A stretch of DNA of 64,000 bases from Erythrobacter sp. WG (lineage in GTDB: Bacteria > Pseudomonadota > Alphaproteobacteria > Sphingomonadales > Sphingomonadaceae): the NCBI RefSeq assembly GCF_026586795.1, contig NZ_JAPFGY010000001.1:124001-188000 (forward strand), written 5' to 3'. This document shows positions 46,935 to 55,339 of this stretch, piece by piece. The position numbers and the translations under genes are program-made. The notes beneath the pieces are model-generated. The model was not told where the DNA came from. It worked only from the letters and a program-made list of their open reading frames with translations, and did not search any database. Every line of letters starts with the position of its first letter. Position 1 is the first letter of the stretch.

Positions 46935-47489
46935 ATGGCGATTCTCTCCGACAAATGGATCCGCACCCAAGCGCTCGAGCATGGCATGATCGAGCCCTTC
47001 GTCGAGGCGCAGCGGCGCGACGGGGTGATCTCCTATGGCCTCTCGTCCTACGGCTACGACGCGCGCGTGGCGCCCGAGTTCAAGATCTTCACCAATGTCG
47101 ATTCGGCGGTGGTGGACCCCAAGGACTTCGCAGCGAACAGCTTCGTCGACCGCGAGACCGATGTCTGCGTGATCCCCCCCAACTCCTTCGCGCTCGCCCG
47201 CACGGTGGAATATTTCCGGGTGCCGGAAGACGTGCTGGTGATCTGCCTCGGCAAATCGACCTATGCGCGCTGCGGGATCATCGTCAACGTGACCCCACTG
47301 GAGCCGGGCTGGGAGGGCCATGTGACGCTGGAATTCAGCAACACCACGCCGTTGCCCGCGAAAATCTACGCCAACGAGGGCGCGTGCCAGTTCCTGTTCC
47401 TTCAGGGCAACGAGCGCTGCGAGACCAGCTACAAGGACCGCGCGGGCAAATACATGGGCCAGCGCGGGGTCACGCTGCCGCGGCTGTAG
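46935..47489 (+). CDS. dcd: dCTP deaminase
   Basis: This 184-residue trimeric enzyme turns dCTP into dUTP for thymidylate synthesis. The conserved start MAILSDKWI, the active-site stretch [21 protein letters not shown] (about residues 110-130; Glu in LEPGWEGH) and the C-terminal nucleotide-closing end [17 protein letters not shown] match Dcd. ATG at 46935 gives the usual length. A REP-like repeat follows the stop. Confidence 0.96.
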   Translation: MAILSDKWIRTQALEHGMIEPFVEAQRRDGVISYGLSSYGYDARVAPEFKIFTNVDSAVVDPKDFAANSFVDRETDVCVIPPNSFALARTVEYFRVPEDVLVICLGKSTYARCGIIVNVTPLEPGWEGHVTLEFSNTTPLPAKIYANEGACQFLFLQGNERCETSYKDRAGKYMGQRGVTLPRL

Positions 47490-47496
47490 CCGACTT

Positions 47497-47584
47497 CCGT
47501 TCGTGCTGAGCTTGTCGAAGCACCGTTTTTCCTCTTCAACGGCGAACAAGAGAAGCAGCCCTTCGACAAGCTCGGGGCGAACGG
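47497..47584. repeat. REP-like inverted repeat after dcd
   Basis: Arms 47497-47520 and 47561-47584 are inverted copies (24 bases, three or four mismatches) with 40 bases between. They begin CCGTTCG like the elements at 2192 and 7868, but continue with CTGAGCTTGTCGAAG, so they form a second subfamily. Confidence 0.7.
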
Positions 47585-47594
47585 AGACTGGATC

Positions 47595-48770
47595 ATGAGC
47601 ACCCGCGAATTCGACGTCATCGTCTATGGCGCCACGGGCTACACCGGGCGGCTGGTCGCCGAATATCTGGCGCAGCATTACGGTGCGCGGGACGACGGGC
47701 CGAAGTGGGCGATGGCGGGTCGCAGCCTCGCCAAGCTCGAGGAAGTGCGCGATCTGATCGGCGCGCCTGCGAACACGCCGCTTGTCGTCGCCAATGCTGA
47801 CGATGCTGCCGATCTCGAGGCGATGTGCGCGCGCACCCGCGTGGTCCTCACCACCGTCGGCCCCTACCAGCTCTACGGGGACAAACTGGTCGCGGCCTGC
47901 GTGGCGACCGACACCGACTATGCCGACCTGTGCGGCGAGCCCGCGTGGATGGCGGCCAAGATTGCGGAGCACCAGGCCGCCGCCGAGGCCTCGGGCGCGC
48001 GCATCTGCTTTTCGAGCGGGTTCGATTCCATCCCCTTCGATCTCGGCGTGATGATGACCCAGAAGGCCTGCGTCGAGCGTTTCGGCAAGCCCGCGCCCCG
48101 CATCAGGGGCCGCGTGCGGGCGATGCAGGGCACGTTCTCGGGCGGGACGGCGGCGAGCCTCGGAGCGACGATGAAGGCGGCGGCGAAGGACGTCTCGCTC
48201 ATCAACGTGCTGCGGAACCCCTTCGCGCTCACCCCGGGCTTCGAGGGGCCGGATCAGCCCTCGGGCATGATCCCGTCCTATGAGGACGATCTCGGCAAAT
48301 GGTCCGCGCCCTTCGTCATGGCGCCGATCAACACCAAGAACGTCCACCGCACCAACTTCCTGCTCGGCCATCCCTACGGCACCGATTTCCAGTATGACGA
48401 GATGATGCTGACCAGCCCCGGCGAGGCGGGCAAGGCGGCGGCGCAGGCGGCGCTCGAGTTCATGAAGAACCCTTTCGGCGCAAAGCCGCCCAAGCCGGGC
48501 GAGGGCCCCAGCAAGGAGGAGCGCGAGAACGGCTTCTATGACGTCGTGTTCGTCGCCGACATGGACGACGGCCAGCGCCTGCAATACGGCGTCAAGGGCC
48601 GCTACGATCCGGGCTACGGCTCGACCAGCCGGATGCTCTCGGAGACGGGCATCGCGCTCCTCTCCTGCACCAAGCCGGGCGGGATCGGCACGCCGGGGGC
48701 GTTCCTCGGCGAGGACCTCGTCAAGCGGCTTGAGGAGCACGCCGAGCTGACCTTCGCCGTCGAAGCGTAG
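47595..48770 (+). CDS. saccharopine dehydrogenase family protein (enoyl reductase-like)
   Basis: A 391-residue Rossmann protein. The nucleotide motif VIVYGATGYTGRLVAEYL is at residues 9-26, and GEPAWMAAKI and SGFDSIPFDLGVMM follow as in the trans-acting enoyl reductase/saccharopine dehydrogenase-like family. It is not lysine-pathway saccharopine dehydrogenase by length and context. Reduction of lipid double bonds has been shown for mycobacterial relatives. Substrate here is unknown. Confidence 0.8.
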   Translation: MSTREFDVIVYGATGYTGRLVAEYLAQHYGARDDGPKWAMAGRSLAKLEEVRDLIGAPANTPLVVANADDAADLEAMCARTRVVLTTVGPYQLYGDKLVAACVATDTDYADLCGEPAWMAAKIAEHQAAAEASGARICFSSGFDSIPFDLGVMMTQKACVERFGKPAPRIRGRVRAMQGTFSGGTAASLGATMKAAAKDVSLINVLRNPFALTPGFEGPDQPSGMIPSYEDDLGKWSAPFVMAPINTKNVHRTNFLLGHPYGTDFQYDEMMLTSPGEAGKAAAQAALEFMKNPFGAKPPKPGEGPSKEERENGFYDVVFVADMDDGQRLQYGVKGRYDPGYGSTSRMLSETGIALLSCTKPGGIGTPGAFLGEDLVKRLEEHAELTFAVEA

Positions 48771-48772
48771 GA

Positions 48773-49003
48773 TCACCTAGCGACCGCCGTTCGGAAACGG
48801 ACGGCGAGCTCGTCGCAGGACTGGCAAAGCCCGGCCACCTCGATCACCTTGCGCCGTGAACCAAAGTGCGCGGCCCAGCCTTGCTGTTCGAGTGCCTCAG
48901 CCACCTTGCTGCCCTCGATCGTTTCGATCGAGCCGCAAGCTTCGCACATCACCAGCCTCGCAGCATAGGCTAAGGCGACACAGGCAGGTGGATCGCCGTC
49001 CCA
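48773..49003 (-). pseudogene. Zur/Fur-family repressor fragment lacking the DNA-binding domain
   Basis: A minus-strand frame of 76 codons runs from just after a TGA at 49006-49004 to a TGA at 48775-48773. From ATG 48949 it reads 58 residues with two CxxC pairs (MCEACGSIE and GLCQSCDEL) set as in the C-terminal dimerisation/metal domain of Fur-family repressors (Zur-like). The winged-helix N-terminal half is missing, and only 34 bases separate it from the COG0523 gene. A zur next to this gene type is common. It may be a decayed zur or, less likely, a free small zinc protein. Confidence 0.55.
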
Positions 49004-49037
49004 TCATTCAGCGCGGGGGAGGAGGCGGCAGCGGTGC

Positions 49038-50273
49038 TTATTCGGCCGGCTCGAGGCTCGTTTGCGCTTCGCCCCAAGCGGGGAAGGGATCGTTGAGCCG
49101 CTCCCACTTTTCGGGAGCGAATTCGTCGGTGGGGACAAGGCAGGCGTCGAGCGCCTTGGTGATGGCCGCCTTGTCGAGCCCGATGCCGATGAACACCAGT
49201 TCCTGCCGCCGGTCGCCCCACACCGCGTCCCAGTGGCGGATGACGAATTCCTCGAATGTGCCGTCATCGGGCCAGCGGTTCTTGGGCACGGCGGCCCACC
49301 AGCGGCCCATGCGGCTGACGGTCTTCTGGTGGCCCGCAACCGCCAGCTCGCCGAGGAAATCAGTGCGGGTGGCAAGCCAGAAATGCCCCTTGGCGCGGAT
49401 CACCTTGTCGAGCGCATCCCCCGTCAGGAAGCGGTAGAACGACGCCGGGTGGAACGGGCGGCGGGCGCGGTAGACGAAACTTTCGACGCCATACTCCTCG
49501 CTTTCGGGGCGGTGGCTGGCGTAGTCGTAAAGCTCCTTCATCCACAGCGGGTGCTGTTCGGACCGCTCTTCGTCATAGAGGCCGGTGCCCATGATGGTGT
49601 CGAGCGCGACCTTGCCGAAATCGGCGTCGATGATGCGGGCATCGGCATTCAGCGAGGCGACCACCTGCTTGACCGTCGCCAGCTGTTCGGGGCTGACGGC
49701 TGAGGCCTTGTTGACGATCACCACATCGGCGAATTCGATCTGTTCGACGAGCAGGCCGACAAGGCTGCGGTCATCGCCTTCTCCCGCCGTCTCGCCGCGT
49801 GCAGAGAGCAGATCGGTGCTCGAATAATCAGCCAGCAGGTTGAGCGCATCGACCACCGTCACCATCGTATCGAGCCGCGCGACATCGCCCAGACATTCGT
49901 CATTTTCGTCGCGGAACGAGAAGGTCGCGGCGACCGGCAGGGGTTCGGAAATACCGGTGCTCTCGATCACGAGGTAGTCGAACCGCCCTTCCTCGGCGAG
50001 CTTGCGCACTTCCTTCAGCAGATCGTCGCGCAACGTGCAGCAGATGCAGCCATTGGTCATCTCCACGAGGCTTTCCTCGGCGCGGCTCAAAGCCGCCTCG
50101 CCGCCGCGAACCAGATCGGCGTCGATATTCACCTCGCTCATGTCGTTGACGATCACCGCCACCCGCTTGCCCTCGCGATTGGCGAGGATGTGGTTGAGCA
50201 GCGTGGTCTTCCCCGCCCCGAGGAAGCCGGAGAGCACGGTGACTGGCAGGCGGCGGTCAGGCGTGGCGTTCAT
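49038..50273 (-). CDS. COG0523 GTPase, zinc metallochaperone-like (CobW/ZigA family)
   Basis: A 411-residue G3E-family GTPase. Walker A is GFLGAGKTT (residues 16-24), the metal site is GCICC (75-79), the G4 motif is VIVNKAS, and the CobW C-terminal domain covers about residues 280-380 ([10 protein letters not shown] to FIGIGLD). Family members deliver zinc to client enzymes under shortage, or nickel/cobalt. The start at 50273 is chosen because it begins just before the first strand. A Zur-box-like palindrome lies 49-66 bases upstream, and a broken zur-like frame follows, which supports the zinc-scarcity role. Confidence 0.88.
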   Translation of the reverse strand: MNATPDRRLPVTVLSGFLGAGKTTLLNHILANREGKRVAVIVNDMSEVNIDADLVRGGEAALSRAEESLVEMTNGCICCTLRDDLLKEVRKLAEEGRFDYLVIESTGISEPLPVAATFSFRDENDECLGDVARLDTMVTVVDALNLLADYSSTDLLSARGETAGEGDDRSLVGLLVEQIEFADVVIVNKASAVSPEQLATVKQVVASLNADARIIDADFGKVALDTIMGTGLYDEERSEQHPLWMKELYDYASHRPESEEYGVESFVYRARRPFHPASFYRFLTGDALDKVIRAKGHFWLATRTDFLGELAVAGHQKTVSRMGRWWAAVPKNRWPDDGTFEEFVIRHWDAVWGDRRQELVFIGIGLDKAAITKALDACLVPTDEFAPEKWERLNDPFPAWGEAQTSLEPAE

Positions 50274-50321
50274 CGGGCGAATCCTTGACTGGGGGCTTGC
50301 GGTGACGCGATCAGCATTTAA

Positions 50322-50339
50322 GTAATGTTGTAACATCAC
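50322..50339. promoter_or_regulatory. Zur-box-like palindrome between divergent zinc genes
   Basis: GTAATGTTGTAACATCAC contains ATGTT-GT-AACAT as a perfect palindrome and one mismatch outward, as in known proteobacterial Zur boxes. It lies 17 bases before the MerC-like start and 49 bases before the COG0523 start, so one dimer site could control both directions. Confidence 0.6.
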
Positions 50340-50355
50340 GCAATAGGGGCAACGT

Positions 50356-50748
50356 ATGTCAGGATCAGCAGCCAGCGCCAATCACGAGGCCCCATGGCAC
50401 CGCTTGGGGATGAGCCTTTCGGTGCTGTGTCTGCTGCACTGCCTTGCCCTGCCATGGCTGCTGGCGAGCCTTCCGATCGCTATCCTCGCGACTTTGCCGG
50501 AGGGCCTGCGCGAGAACGCATGGGTGCACGCCGCGCTGATTGCCCCCGTGCTGCTGGTCAGCGGACCGGTTCTGCTGCGCGGACAACCGGGGGCTGCGCA
50601 AAGCCTGCTCGTCATCTCCGCATTCGTAGCGCTGATCGGCGGCCTTTTCATCGCCAGCGAAGCGGGCGAGGTCGCGCTGACGGTCGCCGGCACGCTGCTG
50701 CTGCTCGCCGCGCACTGGCGCCGGCTGCGCAAGGCCCATCCGCACTGA
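50356..50748 (+). CDS. MerC domain membrane protein
   Basis: A 130-residue protein with four hydrophobic helices. The MerC mark is in helix 1: [13 protein letters not shown], with Cys25, His28 and Cys29 as candidate metal ligands. MerC proteins import mercury in mer operons, but unlinked relatives like this are thought to carry other metals, with zinc suggested here by the neighbours. It is the first gene of an operon with an ABC transporter (2 bases to the next start). Confidence 0.8.
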   Translation: MSGSAASANHEAPWHRLGMSLSVLCLLHCLALPWLLASLPIAILATLPEGLRENAWVHAALIAPVLLVSGPVLLRGQPGAAQSLLVISAFVALIGGLFIASEAGEVALTVAGTLLLLAAHWRRLRKAHPH

Positions 50749-50750
50749 CG

Positions 50751-51380
50751 ATGCACCTGACGGCAAGCGACCTCTGCAAGAGCTATGGTGGCCGCTCGGT
50801 GCTGGCGAGCGTGTCCTTCACCCTCGCGGCCGGCGAACGGGCGCTGCTGCTCGGTCCTTCGGGATCGGGCAAGTCGACGCTCCTCAACCTGCTATGCGGC
50901 TTGCAGCGGCCAGACAGCGGGCGCGTGACGTTGGGCGATGCACCGATCGACGACGGAGTGCGGCGGCGGCATTTCGGGATCGTGTTCCAATCGCTTCGGC
51001 TCGTCTCGGCCCTCTCGTTGCGGGCCAATCTTGCGCTTGCGCAGAAGCTCCAGACGGGCGGCAGCGATCCGGCGCGGATCGATGCGCTTATGGGCCGCCT
51101 CGGTATCGCCCACCGCGCTCATGCCCGCCCGCACGAACTGAGCCAGGGTGAGGCGCAGCGCGCCGCCATCGCCCGCGCGCTTGTGGTACGCCCGGCAATC
51201 CTGATCGCGGACGAGCCGACGTCCGCACTCGATGCCGCCAACGCCGCCGCGGTCGCCGGGTTGCTCGGCGAACTGGCGCAGGAAACGGGCGCGGCGCTGC
51301 TGGTCGCGACCCATGATGAACGCTTGCGCCCTCACTTTGCGCGCACCCTCACCTTGGACGAGGGTAGATTGACCGCATGA
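50751..51380 (+). CDS. ABC transporter ATP-binding protein (LolD/MacB-like)
   Basis: A 209-residue ATPase with Walker A GPSGSGKST, the signature ELSQGEAQRAAIARAL, Walker B ILIADEPTS and a switch histidine in ATHDERLRPH. It resembles LolD/MacB-type ATPases that work with FtsX-like permeases. The frame opens far upstream, but ATG at 50751, two bases after the MerC-like stop, begins the domain. It overlaps the permease (ATGA). Confidence 0.9.
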   Translation: MHLTASDLCKSYGGRSVLASVSFTLAAGERALLLGPSGSGKSTLLNLLCGLQRPDSGRVTLGDAPIDDGVRRRHFGIVFQSLRLVSALSLRANLALAQKLQTGGSDPARIDALMGRLGIAHRAHARPHELSQGEAQRAAIARALVVRPAILIADEPTSALDAANAAAVAGLLGELAQETGAALLVATHDERLRPHFARTLTLDEGRLTA

Positions 51381-52657
51381 TCTCCCTTGCGCTCGCCTAT
51401 CTGCGCGACCGACCGCTGACGACGGCGCTCAATGTCCTGCTGATCGCGATCGCGGTGGCGATGCTGGTGCTCTTGCTGTTACTCGGCACGCAGGCCAGCG
51501 AGCGCTTCGATCGGGACGCGCGCGGGATCGATCTGGTGGTTGGGGCCAAAGGCTCGCCGCTCCAGCTGATCCTGTCGAGCGTGTTCCACATCGATCAGCC
51601 GACCGGCAACATTCCCCTGTCAGCCCGCACCCTGCTGGAACGCGATCCTGCGGTGGCGCAGGTCATACCGCTGGCGCTCGGCGACAATTTCCGCGGCTAC
51701 CGGATCGTGGGCACGGATGCTGGCTTCGGCCAGCTTTACGGCACCAAGCTGTCCCAAGGCCGCGCTTTCGCTGATCCGATGGATGCCGTCATCGGGGCCG
51801 AGGTCGCGCGCGCAACCGGAGCGGGCCTGGGCCAGAAATTCGTCGGCAGCCACGGGCTGGGCGAAGACGAGGACGGCGCGCAGGGCCATGACCATGCGCC
51901 CTTCGTGGTCGTCGGTATCCTCGCGCCCACCGGCGGTGTGGCCGATCGCCTGATCCTGACCCCGGTCGAAAGCGTGTGGGCGGTGCACGGGATCGGTGCG
52001 CACGCGCACGTAGGCGTGTCCGGCCATGAGGACGCGGCAGGCCACGCGCATGAGCATGAAGAGGGATCGGCAGCTCCGCTTCAGGCGCAGACCGGCGCGC
52101 AAGGTCTGGAGCCTGAATACACCGCCCTGCTTGTCACCTATCGTAGCGCAGCCGGTGCCCTGCGCATCCCTGCCATGATCAACCGTCAGAGCGCGCTGCA
52201 GGCCGCCGTTCCCGCGACCGAGACCGCGCGCCTGCTCGACCTCGTCGGCGCGAGTATCGAGGGGATCCGCATCTTCGCCTGGCTCCTCGCAGCCACCGGC
52301 GGCCTTGCGATCCTGGTCGCGCTGGTCGGCATGGTGCGCAGCCGCGAGGGCGATCTGGCGCTGCTGCGTGTGATGGGGGCAAGCCGCTACCAGGTGTTCG
52401 GCACGGTGATGCTCGAAGGTGTCGTCACGGCGCTGTTAGGGGCGCTGGCTGGTTGGGCAGGCGCACACACGCTCCTCATGGTCGCGCGGGCGAGCTTCCC
52501 GACCTTTGCGGAGCTCGGCCTTTCGCCCTGGCGCGTGCTGCCGGGCGAGGTGGCGCTGGTCGCAGGCGTAATCGGCATCGGCGCACTGGCTGCGCTGGTC
52601 CCGGCACTGCGCGTCTACAACCTCGATCCCGCCCGCGTGCTCGCGCGGGCCAGCTGA
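51377..52657 (+). CDS. FtsX-type ABC permease with His-rich periplasmic loop
   Basis: A 426-residue permease. One N-terminal helix (about residues 12-35), a large periplasmic domain and three C-terminal helices (about 300-420) form the LolE/MacB topology. Inside the periplasmic domain two His/Asp/Glu-rich runs stand out: GLGEDEDGAQGHDHAP near 160-176 and AHAHVGVSGHEDAAGHAHE near 210-228, which look like metal-binding loops. It is coupled to the ATPase. Similar Zur-controlled units are known from Pseudomonas (recalled from memory). Confidence 0.85.
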   Translation: MISLALAYLRDRPLTTALNVLLIAIAVAMLVLLLLLGTQASERFDRDARGIDLVVGAKGSPLQLILSSVFHIDQPTGNIPLSARTLLERDPAVAQVIPLALGDNFRGYRIVGTDAGFGQLYGTKLSQGRAFADPMDAVIGAEVARATGAGLGQKFVGSHGLGEDEDGAQGHDHAPFVVVGILAPTGGVADRLILTPVESVWAVHGIGAHAHVGVSGHEDAAGHAHEHEEGSAAPLQAQTGAQGLEPEYTALLVTYRSAAGALRIPAMINRQSALQAAVPATETARLLDLVGASIEGIRIFAWLLAATGGLAILVALVGMVRSREGDLALLRVMGASRYQVFGTVMLEGVVTALLGALAGWAGAHTLLMVARASFPTFAELGLSPWRVLPGEVALVAGVIGIGALAALVPALRVYNLDPARVLARAS

Positions 52658-52683
52658 CGATGACCAGAGAGGAGCTTGCGGAG

Positions 52684-53256
52684 ATGAGCTGGAAGGCGAC
52701 CATGCTGATCCTTGCCACCGTGATCAGTGTCAATGTCGCGCAGGCGATCACCGCCGCCGTCCAAGGGACCAAGCGCGATGCAGCAGTCATCCAGGAAGCC
52801 CGGCAGACATACAGCGCCGCGCAGGCCCCCGACTACAAATCCGGCCGTGCGGTCGAGGACATCTGGAAGCCAGCCGCCACGCCCAAGGGAGGTGTCTCAT
52901 GGAAAGTCCTCGAATCCACCGGCGAAACCACCCGTAAGGATGCACAGGGCTACATCGTCTCCAAGCCGAAATTCACGCCGCAGGTGAAGGCATTGGCCGG
53001 CAAGCGGATCACCGTCGCAGGCTGGATGATGCCGCTCAGCGCCGGACGCACGCAAAAGCGCTTCGTGCTGCTCGGCTATCCGCCCGGCTGCCCCTTCCAC
53101 TTCCACGCCGCGCCCAACCAGTTCATCGACGTCTACGCCGATACCGCTTTCCCCACTAGCGAGACGCGCGTGTTCACAGTGAGCGGCGTGCTTGAACTGA
53201 CCGGATACGATGAAAGCGGGATCTTCTATCGGCTAAGGCAGGCGAGACCGGGATGA
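52684..53256 (+). CDS. DUF3299 periplasmic protein
   Basis: A 190-residue exported protein. From ATG 52684 the signal peptide reads MSWKATMLILATVISVNVAQA, and GAGGAG lies ten bases upstream; an ATG at 52660 would add eight residues. The mature part carries the DUF3299 core GKRITVAGWMMPLSAGRTQKRF and LLGYPPGCPFHFHAAPNQF with Cys and His clusters that may bind metal. DUF3299 proteins recur with this ABC pair, so a shared role in metal uptake or periplasmic metal handling is likely. Confidence 0.78.
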   Translation: MSWKATMLILATVISVNVAQAITAAVQGTKRDAAVIQEARQTYSAAQAPDYKSGRAVEDIWKPAATPKGGVSWKVLESTGETTRKDAQGYIVSKPKFTPQVKALAGKRITVAGWMMPLSAGRTQKRFVLLGYPPGCPFHFHAAPNQFIDVYADTAFPTSETRVFTVSGVLELTGYDESGIFYRLRQARPG

Positions 53257-53301
53257 TGAAGGGTCGAACTGGCGCTCTCGTGTGGTCAGATCCCCTCTCG
53301 T

Positions 53302-54729
53302 TCAGGTCGCCACCCAGCTGCCGTGGAAGGTCAGCGGCAGCGCCACATCGCTGCGCCACGACACGACGGGGCCATCGGCGATGCGGCGGGCGTCGAAGAC
53401 GTGCAGCTCGCTTGCGCGCGCGGCGAGATTGAGCGTCGTGCCGATCAGGTGGTCGCCGACGGGCACGAACTCCTCGACCAGCTGCTGCGGCCCGAAGTCG
53501 AAGCGGTCGGAGCGGCCCTTGTTCCAGTCCCAGATGCCGACGACGCGCGCGAAGGGCCGGTCGTTGCCATAGTCACCGACGAAGACCGTCTGGCTCCGCG
53601 GCAGCCCGGCGATTTCCGGGGCGGCGCGGGGGAATTCGGCGGTGATCCCGGCTTCGGCCAGCTCCGCCCGGCCATCGGGGCGCAGCGTGACGAGGGTGAG
53701 CGCGGGCATCTCGCCATGCTCGTGCCGCCCCTCGACCAACGCCGACGCGCCGAGGATCGGGAAGACCGGGTCCTTGTGGAAGCACCCGTCGAAGCGGATC
53801 GTGCCGTCCGCCTCCTCCCAAGCATCGCCAAGATGGAAGAAGAACAGCGGCGGCAGTTCGTATTCGCGGCGCTTCGAAAGGTCGTCCTTATCAATTACGA
53901 GCACGCGGCTGCCGCGCTCGGGCTGCCAAGCGAGGCTCCGGATATAGGGCACGCTGGGAGAGGTCTGCACCCAGGGCTGGCAGAGGATGACGAGGTGCCG
54001 CGCGGTGGCGGTGAAATCGTGCATGTAGCTCGCCATTGGCAGGCGGACGGTCTCGCCCGCCTCGAACTGGCCCGTTGGCGACAAGCGCCAGATGAAGGCA
54101 TGATCGCCGCCCGATCCGATGTTCCAGATTCGGCCCGAAGGTTCGATGCGGGGATGGGCGAGGAAGGGCATCTGCGCGAGGTCCGCGCGGAACGTAACGG
54201 GCCCGCGCGTCGCCAGCGTTTCGGGGTCGAGCGCGAAAGGCGATCCCGCCTCCCACAGCGCGAGTAGCTGGCCGCCCGCGGCGATCACGTGGGTGTTGGC
54301 GGCGTTGGCATCGTCCGGTCCGCCGAGCTCGCTGCCGGCGCGCGCGGGGGTGCCGAAGCCGGGCTGGACGATGGCGCCGAGCCGCTCCTCGATCCGCCGC
54401 TTGGGCGTGTCGACGAAGCGCGCGGCGAGACTCGCGTTGTCACCCCTGATCCGCCACGCGCGCACCAGCCCGTCGCCGTCGAACCAGTGCGAGACGCTGC
54501 TCGCCCCGCGCCGGAAGCGCGCCGGGCCGTTGCGGTAGAGCGTGCCGGCGAGCGCGGGCGCCTTGCCGTGGAGCCGGGTGAGCGGCTGCGGGGCGATGTC
54601 GTCCATCACGTCGGTTAGGCCCAGCGTCCAGTCTGCGGCGGGCTTCATCTGCGCGGCGAGCATCTGCGGCATCGCAGCGGCCCCGGCGGCAAGCATCCCC
54701 CGGCAGAGCAGTTCTCGGCGGTCGAGCAT
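53302..54729 (-). CDS. carotenoid oxygenase family protein
   Basis: A 475-residue seven-blade beta-propeller iron enzyme that cleaves carotenoids or stilbenes. The four iron histidines are visible in NTHVI, AHPRI, MHDFT and the terminal HGSWVAT. The N-terminus DRRELLCRGMLAAGAAAMPQMLAA has two arginines and a hydrophobic core like a Tat signal, which would put the enzyme in the periplasm. Erythrobacteraceae are rich in carotenoids. The DUF2141 lipoprotein gene lies 14 bases upstream in the same operon. Confidence 0.88.
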   Translation of the reverse strand: MLDRRELLCRGMLAAGAAAMPQMLAAQMKPAADWTLGLTDVMDDIAPQPLTRLHGKAPALAGTLYRNGPARFRRGASSVSHWFDGDGLVRAWRIRGDNASLAARFVDTPKRRIEERLGAIVQPGFGTPARAGSELGGPDDANAANTHVIAAGGQLLALWEAGSPFALDPETLATRGPVTFRADLAQMPFLAHPRIEPSGRIWNIGSGGDHAFIWRLSPTGQFEAGETVRLPMASYMHDFTATARHLVILCQPWVQTSPSVPYIRSLAWQPERGSRVLVIDKDDLSKRREYELPPLFFFHLGDAWEEADGTIRFDGCFHKDPVFPILGASALVEGRHEHGEMPALTLVTLRPDGRAELAEAGITAEFPRAAPEIAGLPRSQTVFVGDYGNDRPFARVVGIWDWNKGRSDRFDFGPQQLVEEFVPVGDHLIGTTLNLAARASELHVFDARRIADGPVVSWRSDVALPLTFHGSWVAT

Positions 54730-54743
54730 GGTCCCTGTCTCCC

Positions 54744-55223
54744 TTACTTGATGGCGATGCTGATGGTGTTCGCCCCGGCGGCGACGGGGAAACGCGCCGC
54801 CTCCCAGCGCGGCGGGCCGCCCTGCACCTTGGCGTTGTTCGAGAAGGCATAGGGCTCGATCGGCATGCCGAAAGGGTTGGTGCCCATCTTGCCGTCGCCG
54901 TCGATGTCGTGGAACGCCTTCACCGCATAATCGCCCGGCGCGAGGCCCTCGAAGCTGGCGATGGCCGTCGTGCCATCGACCGGAACCGCGGCGACGCGCA
55001 CCGGAGCGCCGTTCTGGTCGTGCGCCGCGGCATTGTCGAAGACGCTCAGCATGATCTGGCCCTTGGGGGTCTCGATCCCTTCGAAGCGGATCGCCAGGTT
55101 TGCGGCCGAGCCCCGTGCGATCGACGTCGAGGGGGCGCCAGGGTCGTTGATCGAGATCGCACACCCGCCCAGCGGCAGCGCGGCGGCGGCGAGCAGAAGC
55201 GGGGTAACGAGGCGGAAAGTCAT
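54744..55223 (-). CDS. DUF2141 lipoprotein
   Basis: A 159-residue lipoprotein: lipobox LGGC near residues 18-21 (LPLGGCAIS). The mature domain is DUF2141: GQIMLSVFDNAAAHDQNG, GDYAVKAFHDIDGDGKMGTNPFGMPIEPYAFSNNA (abbreviated), with an Asp-rich loop (DIDGDGKMG) that recalls a calcium site. Its role is unknown; the link to a carotenoid oxygenase is positional. Confidence 0.85.
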   Translation of the reverse strand: MTFRLVTPLLLAAAALPLGGCAISINDPGAPSTSIARGSAANLAIRFEGIETPKGQIMLSVFDNAAAHDQNGAPVRVAAVPVDGTTAIASFEGLAPGDYAVKAFHDIDGDGKMGTNPFGMPIEPYAFSNNAKVQGGPPRWEAARFPVAAGANTISIAIK

Positions 55224-55339
55224 TGGTCGGTTCTCCTTGATCTCGGCCCTCTCGAAGCGGGCCTTGCGAGACCCCCGATGCCCTCGCTAAGGCGCGGCGT
55301 CGCGCCAACTTTCGCAAGCTGCGGCGCCGGATACGCGAG

